Assembly: GCA_964247055.1 (NCBI GenBank) | Contig: OZ176058.1 | Span: 4,836,001 to 4,900,000, forward strand | Direction of reading: 5' to 3' | Source of the DNA: Paragordius varius | Lineage: Eukaryota; Nematomorpha | Length of the DNA stretch: 64,000 nt | In this document: positions 35,530 to 47,670 of the stretch, in pieces | Layout of the letters: each line of letters starts with the position of its first letter | Numbering within the stretch: position 1 is the first letter of the stretch | Position numbers and translations under genes: made by a program | The notes under the pieces: model-generated | The model's database searches: none | What the model was told of the DNA's origin: nothing | Seen by the model: the letters and a program-made list of their open reading frames with translations, nothing else

Positions 35530-36400
35530 ACCTATAATATTTCAAATTTACAGTAAAAATGAAATAATTCGCACCCTTGAAAATTTCAAATTTATATTTA
35601 TCCCTTATAATATTTCGAATTTATCCTTAAACATTTGAAATTTGCAGTAAAAATTGAAATAATTTGCCCCTTGAACATTTTAAAGCAAATTTTAAATTCA
35701 ACCTATAATTTTTCGAATTTATCCTTAAAAATTTCAAATTTGTCCTTAAAATTTAAATTTACAGTAAAAATTGATATAATTCGCACCCTTGATTTTTAAC
35801 ATTTTAAATTTATCCTTAAACAAATTTATCCTTAAAAATTTTAAATTTATCCTTAAACAATTAAGATTTACAGTAATTGAAGTAATTCGCCTTTAACATT
35901 TCAAAATTTAAATTTATCCTTAAACTTTTCAAATTTATTTTAAACATTTCAAAATTTTTAAAAATTTTAAATTTACAGTAAAAATTGAAATAATTTGCAC
36001 ACTTGAACATTTTCAAAATTTTAAATTTATCCTCAGAAATTTCAGATTCAACCTATAGTATTTCGAATTTACCCTTTAAAAAATTCATCCTTAAACATCC
36101 TAAATACATTCTTAATTATCTCATATTAATAAAATATTTTAAATTTATCCTTAAATATTTCAAATTTATCCTTAAAATCGAATTTTAAGTAAAAACTGAA
36201 ATAATTTACCCTTGAACATTTTTAAAACTTTAAAATTATCCTTAAACATTTCAAATTTACAGTAAAAAATGAAATAATTTGCACCCTTGAACATTTTCGC
36301 AATTTTAAAACCATGTATAAACTGTTCTATATAGCAAAAAGTAAAAATAAAGTATAAATTGAAATAATTTACCTTTAAAGCAAAATCCAATTTTTTTTAT
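35530..36400. repeat. RNF121-A intron 3, proximal part: short tandem AT repeat
   Basis: Reiterated short motifs TTTAAATTTATCCTTAAA, ATTTACAGTAAAAATTGAAA and TAATTCGCACCCTTGAACAT in roughly 100-bp steps. A fragment of the exon-4 start region (ACCATGTATAAACTGTTCTA, near 36310) is a further echo. A matching array is at 57880-58900 in copy B. Confidence 0.7.
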
Positions 36401-38110
36401 TTCAATTTTTATTATACATATTTTTTCAATTTTAACAGTATTTAAACACATTTTTTTATATTTTTTTCAATTTTTACTGTATTTCAAAGTACATTTTTTT
36501 TTTAATTTTAATAAAAAAAATATAAATTTTTTCAATTTTAGCAGTATTTAACCACATTTTTTTGAACTTTTAATATAAATTTTACTGTATTTTAAAGTCA
36601 ATTTTCTCATTTTTTTTTAAATTATTATTTAAAATAAAAAATTATATTTTATCAAATTTAACAGTATTTGAATACCTTTTTTTGAAATTTTAATATAAAT
36701 TTTAAAAATTTTACTGTAAAAAGAAATTTTTCAATATTTTTGGAATTTCAATATAAAAAACATAATTTTGTTATTACTGTATTTTTAACCATTTTTTTAG
36801 TTTTAAAATTTTTGTAAAATTTTTTCCATTTTTTTCTAAAAAAGTTTTAAAAAACTAAAAATTTATAAAATTTAATTAAAAACCTAAGTGTATTAGGTTT
36901 CAGGGGTTTTTGAATAGTTGTCCACAACATAAAAACTGTAATGATTGAATAATTTTTATTTTATATATCTAAATTTTACTCTATTTTAAAGAAAATTTTT
37001 CAATTTTTTCAATATTTTTAAAATTTTAATATAAAAAACATAATTTTCTATTTTAACAGTATTTTAACACATTTTTTTTAAATTTTTCAATTTTTACTGT
37101 ATTTTATAGTAAATTTTTTAAGATATATAAATATCAATTTTAACCGTATTTAAACGTATTTTGTTTAAAATACAAAAAACATATTTATTTCAATTTTTAC
37201 TGTATTTTACACTATTTTTTTCAAAAAAGTTCAAAAAAAGTTTAAAAAAATTAAAAATTTATAAAATCTAATTAAAAACCTGGGTGTATTAGGTTTCAGA
37301 GGTTTTTGAATAGTTAATCCCAACATATAAAGTGTAATGATTGAATATATTTTTAATTTTCTATATCTTACAATTTTTACTGTATTATAAAGTAAATTTT
37401 TCAATTTTTTTGATTTTTAATATAAAAAATATATTATTTTTTCAATTTAATAGTATTTAAACACATAATTTTTGAATTTCAATTTTAACAAAATTTTACT
37501 TTAAAGAAATTTTTCAATTTTTTTTTGAAATTATCATATAAAATTTAAAAATTATATTTTTTTCAATTTTAACAGTATTTAAACACATTTTTTTGAAATT
37601 TTAATATAGATTTTAAAAATTTTACTGTATAAAGAAATTTTTTAATTATTTATAAATTTTAATATAAAAAACGTATTTTTTTCAATTTTACTGTATTTTC
37701 AACTATTTTTTTTCAAAAAAAGTTCAAAAAAGTTTTTAAAAAAACTAAAAATTTATATAATTTAATTAAAAACCTGGGTGTATTAAGTTTCAGAGGTTTT
37801 TAAATAGTTGACCCCAACATGTAAAGTGTAATGATTGAATAATTTTTATTTTTTTATATCTTACAATTTTTACTGTATTTTAAAGTAAATTTTATCATTT
37901 TTTTGAAATTATCGTATAAAAAAAATTATATTTTTTTTCAATTTTAACAGTATTTAAACACATTTTTTTATACATTTTTTCAAATTTTTATATGTTTTTT
38001 TTTTCAAAAAAAAGTTCAAAAAAAGTTAAAAACTAATTTGTAAACTAAAACCTAAATGTATTAGGTTTCAAATGTTTTTGAATACTTAATATATTTATTT
38101 TTTCATATCT
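36400..38110 (-). repeat. RNF121-A intron 3, distal part: four echoes of the exon-3 3' edge
   Basis: The end of exon 3 (plus strand ACCTGGGTGTATTAGGTTTC to AAAGTGTAATGATTGAAT) recurs at about 36845-36955, 37222-37345, 37741-37845 and 38022-38092, in addition to the true exon. The AG|GT donor is preserved in each. The repeats are spaced about 280-520 bases apart and joined by TTTTAACAGTATTTAAACAC-type blocks. Copy B shows one such echo (59165-59255). Confidence 0.85.
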
Positions 38111-39699
38111 TACAAATTTTACTGTATAAAGTAAATATTTTCCTAATTTTTGAATTTCAATATAAAAAAATATTAATTTTATCATTAACAGTATTTAAAC
38201 ACTTTTTTTTTAATTTTTTCAAATTTTACCGTATGTTAAAGTAAATTTTTCAAATTTTTCAGTTTTAACAGTATTTAAACACATTTGTTCAAATTTTACT
38301 ATATTTTAAACTATTTTTTTTAAATTTTATAAATTTTAACAGTATTTTAAACTTTTTTTTTACCCAAAAAAAGTTTAAAAAAACTAAAAATTTATAAAAT
38401 TTAATTAAAAACCTGGGTGTATTAGGTTTGAGGGGTTTTTGAATAGTTAACCCCAACATATAAAGTGTAATGATTGAATAGATGGCGTGTATCATGACAA
38501 ATCTCAGGTGATTTCTATAAAGAGAAATACAGAATGGTAAAATCCACATGGCTACAGTTGTACACAGCTAAGCGAATTAAAAAAAATTATAAAATAAATT
38601 AAATAAATTTTAGAGAAATTTTAAAATATCAATTAAATTTCAATTACTGTAAGCTTCGATTTGTAATAACTTATTTTTTAAAAACTTATCTCAGTCATTT
38701 TTGGCAATTAATTGAGAGTCGGAATGAATTGTAAATATTAATAATAGATTATTTGGATTTAATATATGGTATTATACATAAAACATAATTTTTATGTGTT
38801 AAAAACCAAAAGATATAGGATTGTTGCTTTATATTAAAAATGGTTATATGAAATAAATCCCAATTTAAAAACTGAACTAAAAAAACAGTTGTTTATATAA
38901 TTTACCATTTTAGATTTGCTATTTTTATTATATATATATATATATATATTACATTAATATATATCCTATTTGTTTAAGTTTATGATTTTAAAGAGTTTAC
39001 GGAAATCATGAAATTTTTTTTGGTGTTACCATTTTATCAAGATAAACTTATGCATTTTCATTTGGTTATTTTATTTGATATATATCTGTGTTGTTTTTAT
39101 TCAAAGTATATAATCCAACAATCAACTATTTAGATAATAAAAGAAAAAATAATTAATAATTTTAAAAAAATCTAAATGTACTAAGTAGTATTTTGACAGG
39201 CGGGTACATTGAAATAAACTCATATTTAGAATACCCAGTTCCATTTTTATTTTTGACTTATGTTATATAATACAGTAGTACTTTTTAATATCGCCTATCA
39301 AAGTTTTTTTGAACTTTTTATTTTATTAATTAATTATTTTGTTCTTTTACACTTGTGTACCCATAATCTAAATCATTTTTTTTCAATTTAATAATTTCAA
39401 AATATATTTAATTATATTTTTATGATTATTATTGATGGATCATACATTATCATGTCCTTCATCTATATGTTTAGACACCAACCAAGAAGCTACAATTGAT
39501 CAAAGGAAACGTAACCAGATTTAGGTATAATAAATGTAATATTAATTTAAGACCATAAAATTTACTGTAAGGTTTGATATAATTCAAATATATTTACTAA
39601 AAACATGTTTGTCTTTTAGTTTTTGCATTTGTCCCGCTTCGCATGTTTTTGATTTTTACTATATATATTTTTTGGTAGTTGTAAACCTCCCCGAGCAAC

Positions 39700-40530
39700 C
39701 TTGATTATTCATAACTTCACAACTTTATTTTAAGGATAGCCCCGATTCAATCAAAAATAACCACCAGTCACCGATTAAAAAAAGCGTTTCCTCATTCGAA
39801 AAAAGTAAAAAGTTTGACCAACAATTGTTTCTCTCATAGACGAAAAGAAATCCAACACTGATCAAGAATCAAAAACCGCCACATCTTTTCCCCCCACTCC
39901 ACTCTAGTCCTCAAAGAAAAAACAATTACTGGTTCTCTCAAAGATGAAAAGAAATTTGTCATCCAAGTATAATATCCATATCATTCCAATTCATCACATG
40001 GAAGCCTATGCATTAGTTGCTCGAATTGAACATAGGATCAATTATCCTTTTGTCTCACTATTGGCGATGTCATGGTTTGTGCTAAATATTGTAAAATCAG
40101 TGACGTTCTTAACCCACACAGGAATTTAATGATGTCCTGCGCCCAGGGAAGCCTTTGATTAACTTTCGCGATTATGACTAAATTAGTATTTAAGATTTAA
40201 TTTATATAGGGTAACCGAAACAATGGAATCCCAAGAGTGTGTTAAAGTCATTAACCCAAATATCTTGCCCATTTACATCATGAATCCTGTTATTTCTCAT
40301 TTAATGAAATGCTTTCTACATTTAGTTCTCTTTCCAACCTCTATTGCTCTAAAATCTCTGTAAATGATGAATCAAATGTTGAAGAAGTGAAAAATATTTT
40401 ACCAAATCCCTATGCCAAACATAATCTAAATTTTTCAAACTACCCTATCAATTATCCTCTCTTCCGTTAAAATCAAGATTTAATACATGGGAAACATGAA
40501 TCGGTGTTGGTTATCTTTCATCTTTGAGAA
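39700..40530 (+). pseudogene. OSGEPL1: OSGEPL1/Qri7-like copy c (inverted core)
   Basis: HHMEAYALVARIEHRINYPF is near 39991-40040. The SGGH-coding block is inverted (40065-40139). The distal part (LSSFSSLSNLYCSK-like, 40310-40350, then KHESV near 40495) is shifted in frame. It is part of palindromic module P2 with copy d. An inverted linker copy follows at 40525-40790, open on the minus strand for 106 codons (40511-40831). Confidence 0.65.
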
Positions 40531-41274
40531 AACCAGTAATTTTTTTTTCTTTGGGACTTAGGGTGGGGGGAAACGATGTGGTGGTTTTTGACTCTTGATC
40601 GGTCTTGGATTTCTTTTTCGTTTTTGAGAAAACATTTGTGAAACTTTTGTTGGTCAGACTTTTTAGTTTTTCCGAATGAGACGAAACCCTTTTTTCATCG
40701 GTGGGGCGGTTATCTCTGATTGAATCGGGGCTATCCTTAAAATAAAGTTGTGAAGATATGGATGATATAGGTTGCTCAACTAAAAAATATATAGTGAAAA
40801 TTGTAAACATGCGAAGCGGGACAAAACGCAAAAACTAAAAGACCAACATGTAGTAAATCTCTTTGAATAATATCAAACCTTACAGTTATGGTCTTAAATT
40901 AATATTACATTCATAAAACATAGATATGGTTCCTTATAGTTGTCATCGAATGGGTTTGTTGAGTATACCTAATTTTCAGATTCTAGAAATGGTTAATAAA
41001 TAATTTAAATAAAATTTAAAAACAACATTGTTTTTGAAAAGTTTGATATAAGTATTGAAAATTATATACCTAAAGAGTCGGCAGGGTTATTTTGCTGGTT
41101 TTGGAGATTGGTTGATATAAAATATTAAAACTTAAAACATTCTTAATTGGTAAGTAAAATTTAGCCTATAATCATAGATTTTTTATAAAAAGAAGTACAC
41201 ATTTAGATAAATATATAACAGAATAAATACTGATACAGGACACTAAATTAATTGTTGTCTAAATATTTAAAAAA

Positions 41275-41525
41275 TAACTCCATCAATATCAGTAGAATTT
41301 AGCAAATTACAAAACACACATTATTCAATACAAAACCCAAAAAACATATCTAAGCTCCGACTTCAATAAATTAAACGACTTTAAAAAAGAATCATTGGAA
41401 TTGAAAAATGAAACATTTTATAAATTTGTTTTTAAACCCGAAAGAAGCGATAAACACTTTTGAAATGACTTCATAATTTTAAGGATTATGACTGACAAGT
41501 TACATGAAATTCAGCGTAAGGATAT
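41275..41525 (+). pseudogene. Exon-like centre segment of module P2
   Basis: Starts after ATCAATATCAG (possible 3' splice site). The longest frame reads KTYLSSDFNKLNDFKKESLE, then KNETFYKFVFKPERSDKHF before a stop, then NDFIILRIMTDKLHE. Ends ATTCAG|CGTAAGG, a weakened donor compared with P1 and P3. Unknown family. Orientation is opposite to P1. Confidence 0.4.
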
Positions 41526-42309
41526 ATTTTTCAATATTTAGACAACAATTGATTTAGTCTACGGTATGTGTATTTATTCTGTTATATATTTTTAAATGCG
41601 ATCTTCTTATAAGCAATCTATATTTATTTGGCTTAATTATATAATTAACGTTTTAAGTTTATTTGATATTTCATATAGTTTAACCAATCGTGAAAATCTA
41701 CAAAATAACCCTGCCGACTTTTTAGGTGTTTTATTTTCATCACTTATATCACACATTTTTAACAACAATTTTAGTTTTTAATTTTTAAAATATGTAATTA
41801 CCATTCTAGAATCTAAATATGAAGTATACACAACAAGCCAGTTTGATGACAATTATAAGGAAAGATATATAGGTTTTTTGAATGTAATATTAAAGAACAT
41901 AATGTAAGGTTTGATATAATTCAAATATATTTACTATATACATGTTTGTCTTTTGGTTTTTGCGTTTGTCCCGTTTCCCTTTTAATTTTTACTATATACA
42001 TATTTTTTTAATAGTTGTAAACCTCCCTCGAGCAACCTACATCAACCATATCCCCGACTGCCAATTCTCAACTTTATTTTAAGGATAGCCCCTATTAAAT
42101 CAGAAAAACCGCCAGCCATCGATTGAAAAAGGCGTTTCCTCATTCGAAAAAAAAAGTTTGACCGACAAAAGTTTCACAAATGTTCTCTCAAAGACGTAAA
42201 GAAATCCAACACCGATCAAGAATCAAAAACCACCACATCGTTTCCCCTCACTCTAATCCCCAAAGAAAAAACAATTACTAGTTCTCTGAAAAACGTAAAG
42301 AAATCCAAC

Positions 42310-43060
42310 ACCGATTCATGTTTCCCATGTATTAAATCTTGATTCAATCCATTTATACCGGAAGAGAGGATAATTGGTAGCGTAGTTTGCAATTGTATAT
42401 GCATAAAGATTTAGTAAAATTCGTTTAAGATTTTAGAGCAATAGAGGTTGGAAAGAGAACTAAATATAGAAAGCATTCCATTAAACGAAAAATCACACGA
42501 AGGATCTTGATGTAAAGGGAGGGACGTTAACATGGGCAGACATTTGGATTAATAACTTTAACACACTCTTGGGATGGTATTTCAATATTTAGGCCACCGC
42601 TATATAAATTAAATCTTAATCCTAATTTCCTCGAAAGTTTATCAAAAACTTCCCTGGGCACCATGTCATGAGTTTTGCCAAGTATTTTAAAATCAATAAT
42701 GTTCTCAACCCACACAAGAAGTTAGTGATGTCCAGACACTAATAGTGATAGATAAAGATAATCGATCCTATGGTCAATTCGAGCAGCTAATGTATGGGCT
42801 TTCATGTGATGAATTGGAATGATAGGGATATTATACTTGAAGACAAATTTCTTTTCGCCTTTGAGAGAACTTGTAATTGTTTTTTCTTTGGGAATTAGAG
42901 TGGGAGGAAAAGATGTGGCGGTTTTCTCATGATTGGTGTTGGATTTCTCTTCGTTTTTGAGAGAATTGTTAATTGTTTTTTCTTTGGAAATTAGGGTGGG
43001 AAAAAATATGTGGATACATGATAAGCAAAAATGCGTAAATAATCGATATAAATAAGGCGC
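42310..43060 (-). pseudogene. OSGEPL1: OSGEPL1/Qri7-like copy d, core in native orientation
   Basis: Contains LVSGHH, then a stop, then LLVWVENIIDFKILGKTHDM and KLSRKLGLRFNLYSGGLN (42527-42740), CDFSFNGML-type sequence near 42480-42510, and the HGKHESVLDFFTFFREL tail (42216-42404). The upstream linker is present twice in tandem (42840-43025). Confidence 0.7.
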
Positions 43061-44364
43061 CCAAATTAAATTGTTAAGCTAACATACGTCGAGTTAAAAT
43101 CTAAAAAATGACATCTGGCAAGCGAGTTACCGATTTACAAAATTAATCATCATAAAATTACATTACGAAAATAATGTTTTATTGCGCTAACAACGAAAAC
43201 GAATTAAACACTGATGATAGGCATGAAATTAACTAATTCAAGAGTAAATCCGTAATTAACTAGGTATATTCCCAAAAAAAGAATTAAAATTAACTAAAGT
43301 TTTAGGAAGCAAGAATATCCAATTAAATTTATATCATCCCTGTTTTTTCAATGAACGAACAGAAAACGGTAAGTTAAGCAATAAAATATTTTACTAAAAT
43401 AAAATTTTGTCAAATTAATCTTGACATTGAAATTTGGTACAAGAAATAGAAATTTGACTTATTATTATTTAACACTCTGTAGTTAGTCTTTTGGAATTTA
43501 ATCATCCCAAAAACAATTTCAGGTATTAAGCCGAATTCAGTATAATATGCTTTCGTTAGGCTTTTAGGTGCATTATACAAATTTCTTTTATAATATCAAC
43601 ATCTACAAAAAACACCTCATTCTAAACCCTTTTGCCGCTATTTTTAACCCTATAAATTTTTAATCGCTAATGCGCGATACTATGGTTTAAAAATTAATAA
43701 TTTACTTCAACTTTCAGGCATAATACTAACAAAAACTTGATATATTTTAATTTTAATATAGGCTGTTTATTTGTATCAGGTTTGGGACTGTCTCAATATA
43801 AACTTGTAAGTCAAGGCAAGTTGAGCAAGACTTAATACAGTAAGTTTACACTTGAAGATCAATGATAAATAACCACTTAAGTCAAGTGTTTTGCTTATGA
43901 ATGTAACATTTTTTTGCCACACTCAATTCGAATTTTACGGAAATTTTTTTGATCATTTACAGCCAAATTTATGTAATAAGCCACAAAAAAATAAACAATT
44001 AATTCAATGTGCTTTCATTAGAGTTTTTCTAACTCGGATAACACATATGTTATTTAATATTATAGATTTTTCCAGGTATTGAGCCCGGCAAAACTAAATT
44101 TTTTAAGTTGATGAAACTCTTCGCCCTTAAAACACTTTTCTATTATTTTACCACTACTTATTTTCACAGAAGTCCATTTGCAAATAGAACAACATAATTA
44201 TTTTTAATTGATTATCAACATTAAATTTGAAATAAATATAAGATGAACTCTTTAAATGTTTTAATGGTGAAGTTACCTTTAGTACTTTTAATTTTATATA
44301 AAAAGAAAACAACATTAATATTAAATTATTAATATATATATCATTTTTTGCGGGTTCACAGAAT

Positions 44365-45165
44365 CGATAAATTTGGCATATTTTTTTATGTATTGTACTT
44401 AAATGTTAGCAGAGTTTTTCTTAAAAATTACCATCTTTTGTGTCCACCCTTTTTGAATAGGTTAATTAAGAATTAACAAAGGTAATACATATAAAACCTA
44501 AATTATATATATATAAATAGTTTGCAAAATAATTTAATCCACATTAAATCTGTCAAGTATGCCCTACACCACACTTGCAAAATCTTTAATTTTTACTTGA
44601 TTATAAAATTTTTTATCACCTCCGAATCTTACTAGACTTAATAAATCGTCTAATGTTAAATTTTTTTATCACATAAAAGCAAGCCATGACTTGTAAAACT
44701 TGCAAGTCAGTGCAAATTTTTTTATCACAGCACCTTTAGAGTCTAGAAGTAATAAAACTGGGTACAAAATTTATTATTTAATATATCAAAACAATGGACT
44801 TCGAAGTTTTTCAAGTTATAGCTTGCTTTCATGTAATAAAAAATTTAACATAGACGACTTAAGTTTAAAAAGAAACTTTGATTCAGAGGTTTGATAATAA
44901 AATCATATAATCAAGTAAAAATTAAAAATTTTGCAAGTGTGGTGTAGGGCACACTTGACAGATTTAAAAATATGAATAAATTTTATTTGGAAACTAATAT
45001 GTATAAAATTTAGGTTTTATGTGTAATTAAAATCTTTTAATGCCATAATAACTATTTCTTTAATAATTTTCGGCTAAATATATTCAAATTTGGTGGATAT
45101 AAAAGAGAACAAATTTTAGAACAACACTGCGATTATTTATGTATATGTACACGTTTGTGGTCTTA
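44365..45165. repeat. Foldback in F2, without the family M insertion
   Basis: Cleaner version of the F1 foldback. The left arm has CTTTTGTGTCCACC, TGTCAAGTATGCCCTACACC, ACACTTGCAAAATCTTTAAT and AAGCAAGCCATGACTTG. The right arm has the complements (AAATTTTGCAAGTGTGGTGT, AGGGCACACTTGACAG, GGTGGATATAAAAGAG). The loop is near 44715-44800. F3 keeps only the left arm (about 50560-51000). Confidence 0.75.
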
Positions 45166-45534
45166 ACGAAATAATAATAAAGCCTTGAAATACATATTAT
45201 GTAATTATTGGAATAAAAAAAATTGGTTGATTAGTTTTAATAAGTAAACTTAATTTAATTTTAACAAATAGCATAATTTTTTAAATAAAATATGGGGTTG
45301 TCATTAGAGATAAGTATGAATTTATTTTTTGACCGAATAAAACCCAAGCCTAATTATTAAATAATAATTTTATATAAAAAGATAACAATTCTAGGAGGAA
45401 ACGGGTGAAAAGCGCGATGGTGAGGGTGTATTTTTTCATTATGTTCTTTTACACTTGTACCCATAATCTAAATCATTTTTTTCAATTTAATAATTTCAAA
45501 ATATATTTAATTATATTTTTATTATTATTGTTAT

Positions 45535-45635
45535 TGATGGATCATACATTCTCGCTGTCATCACCATCTTCATCTCTACGTTCAGGTACCAACCAAGAAG
45601 CTACAATTGATAAAAGAACACGTAACCAGATTTAG
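45535..45635 (+). CDS. Possible short leader exon upstream of the OSGEPL1 modules
   Basis: A frame starting MDHTFSLSSPSSSLRSGTNQ and ending RTRNQI before a stop, followed at once by TTTAG|GTATAA. Diverged versions precede P1 (about 21640-21712) and P2 (about 39430-39522), keeping ACACCAACCAAGAAG and CGTAACCAGATTTAG. Repetition in all three units argues for a once-functional exon. Its frame does not connect cleanly to the next OSGEPL1 block. Confidence 0.3.
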
Positions 45636-45799
45636 ATATAATAAATGTAATATTAATTTAAGACCATAAAATTTACTGTAAGGTTTGATATAATTCAAAT
45701 ATATTTTGCTAAAAACATGTTTGTTCTTTAGTTTTTGCATTTGTCCCGCTTCGCATGTTTTTGATTTTTACTATAAATATTTTTTGGTAGTTGTTAATC

Positions 45800-46690
45800 T
45801 CCCCGAGCAACCTTGATTATTCATAACTTCACAACTTTATTTTAAGGATAGCCCTCATTCAATCAGAGATAATCGCCAGTCACCGATTGAAAAAAGCGTT
45901 TCCTCATTCGAAAAAAAAAATTAAAAAGTTTGACCAACAAAAGTTTTACAAATGTTCTTTCTCTCATAGACGAAAAGAAATCCAACACTGATCAAGATTC
46001 AAAAATCGCCACATCTTTCCCCCCACCCTAGTTCCCAAAGAAAAAGCAATTACTGGTTCCCTCAAAGATGAAAAGAAATTTGTCTTCAAGTATAATACCC
46101 ATATCATTCCAATTCATTACATGGAAGCCCATACGTTAGCTGCTCGAATCGAACATAGAATCGATTATCCTTTTATCTTTCATTATTGGCGATGTCATGG
46201 TTTGTGCTAAATATTTTAAAATCAGTGACGTTCTCAACCCACACAAGAATTTAATGATGTCCTGCGCCCAGGGAAGCCTTTGATAAACTTTCGAGGAAAT
46301 TAGGATTAAAATTTAATTTATATAGCGGTGGCCTATTGAGATACTGTCCCAAGAGTGTGTTAAAGTCAATCTAAATGTCTTGCTCGTATTAACGTATTTC
46401 CCTTTACATCCTCATTCCTCGTGTGATTTTTCGTTTAATGGAATGCTTTCTACATTTAGTTCTCTTTCCAACCTGTATTGCTCTAAAATCTTTCTACTAA
46501 ATGATGAATCATATGTTGAAGATGTGAATAATATTTTCCCAAATCCCTCTGCCAAACATATAAAAAATTTGCAAACTACCCTATCTATTATCCACTCTTC
46601 CGGTAAAAATGGATTGAATCAAGATTTAATACATGGGAAACATGAATCGGTGTTGGATTTCTTTACGTTTTTCAGAGAAAATCAGTAATT
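45800..46690 (+). pseudogene. OSGEPL1: OSGEPL1/Qri7-like copy e (inverted core)
   Basis: HYMEAHTLAARIEHRIDYPF near 46115-46170. The SGGH block is inverted (46190-46263). The distal part is open from 46380 to 46688 (102 codons): HPHSSCDFSFNGMLSTFSSL, then KIFLLNDESYVEDV, then GKNGLNQDLIHGKHESVLDF. CDFSFNG fits the family's CDFSFTG. It pairs with copy f in module P3. Confidence 0.7.
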
Positions 46691-47404
46691 GTTTTTTCTA
46701 GGGTGCTTAGAGTGGGGGGAAACGATGTGGTGGTTTTTGATTCTTAATCGGTGTTGGATTTCTTTTTCGTCTTTGAGAGAACATTTGTGGAACTTTTGTT
46801 GGTCAAACCTTTTAGTTTTTCCGAATGAGACGAAACCCTTTTTTTAATCGGTGACTGGCGGTTATCTCTGATTAAATCAGGGCTATCCTTAAAATAAAGT
46901 AGTGAAGATATGGTTGATGTGGGTTGCTCAACTAAAAAATATATATAGTAAGAATTAACAAGCGAAGAAAACAAAACGCAAAAACTAAAAGACAAACCTG
47001 TTTTTGGTATATATATATATATTCCAATTATATCAAATCTTAGAGAGAATCATGGTTTTAAATTAATAACCAAGATATGGTTCCTTCTAATTGTCATCAA
47101 AAGGGTTTGTTGGGTGTACTTCATTTTCAGATTCTAGAAATGGTTAATAAATATTTAAATAAAATTAAAAATAACATTGCTGTAGAAAAGGTGATATAAG
47201 TGATGAAAATAAAATATTTAAAAAGTCGGCAGGGTTATTTTGCTGGTTTTTACGATTGGTTGACTTGAAATATTAAATTAACTTTTAACGTTCTTAATTG
47301 GTAAATATAATTAAGGCAAATAATCATATCTTATTAAAAGAAGATCGCATTTAGAGAAATATATAAAAGAATAAATACTGATACAGTACAATAAATTAAT
47401 TGTT

Positions 47405-47670
47405 GTCTAAATATTTAAAAAATAACTCCATCAATATCAGTTGAATAAATTACAAAACATACGCTATTCGATACCCAAACCCCAAAACATATCTAAGCTC
47501 CGACTTCAATACAATCAAACGACTTTATTAAGGAAAGAATCATTGAAAATGAAAAATGAAACATTTTATTAATTTGTTGTTAAACCCGAAAAAAATAATT
47601 AACACTTTTGGAATAGCTCATAATTTTAAGGATTATGATGGACAAGTTACATGAAAACTCAGGGTAAGGA
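47405..47670 (+). pseudogene. Exon-like centre segment of module P3
   Basis: Third copy of the centre segment, in the same orientation as P2. Starts after ATCAATATCAG, contains AACATATCTAAGCTCCGACT and ends ACATGAAAACTCAG|GGTAAGG with the donor intact. Frames are broken. Confidence 0.4.

Larger units (their letters stand above)
28823..38567 (-). pseudogene. RNF121: RNF121 copy A: exons 3-7, lacking exons 1-2, with a stop in exon 4
   Basis: Exons in transcript order: 38567-38413, 35445 to about 35232, 31862-31696, 30401-30300 and 28943-28823, each with splice sites as in copy B. Exon 3 reads MWILPFCISLYRNHLRFVMI. Exon 4 reads TVYTWFVMIYKLAYKIGSVG on to NRDIAEICVNQ, then TAA where copy B has TTA. 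Exon 5 has the first RING half (NDCQICGQKI..VRLQCGH) and three more codons than B at its start. Exon 6 gives [11 protein letters not shown] and CPEC. Exon 7 ends WEKVAIMYSKLLDFLRYLIA.. HLK. The unit border removes exons 1-2, so no start is available here. Purifying selection seems recent, because most exons remain open. An unseen upstream promoter or exon is possible but not supported. Confidence 0.85.
20445..38671. repeat. Tandem unit 1: left flank, OSGEPL1 module P1, foldback flank F1, RNF121-A
   Basis: Starts CTCAGTCATTTTTGGCAATT, the same sequence that starts unit 2 at about 38672. Order: left flank (20445-21900, with a family T insertion), palindromic module P1 (21.9-25.3 kb), flank F1 with a foldback and a short ORF (25.3-28.6 kb), and RNF121 copy A exons 7-3 (28.8-38.6 kb). 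Copy A is cut at the unit border, upstream of exon 3. Confidence 0.8.
38672..45440. repeat. Tandem unit 2: left flank, module P2, flank F2 (no RNF121)
   Basis: Begins CTCAGTCATTTTTGGCAATT like unit 1 and lacks the family T insertion (empty TTAA at 38988). P2 spans 39.7-43.06 kb and F2 43.06-45.44 kb. It ends by switching to left-flank sequence (TTCTTTTACACTTGTACCCA) at about 45440, so unit 3 is joined after a partial flank. Confidence 0.75.

Noticed and set aside
38289-38412. Extension of RNF121 exon 3 beyond PNTPR into FLIKFYKF
   Set aside because: The frame stays open by chance into the intron. The CCCAG|GTTTTT donor and the phase match to exon 4 (TVYTWF) follow the family's PRLVYKW sequence.
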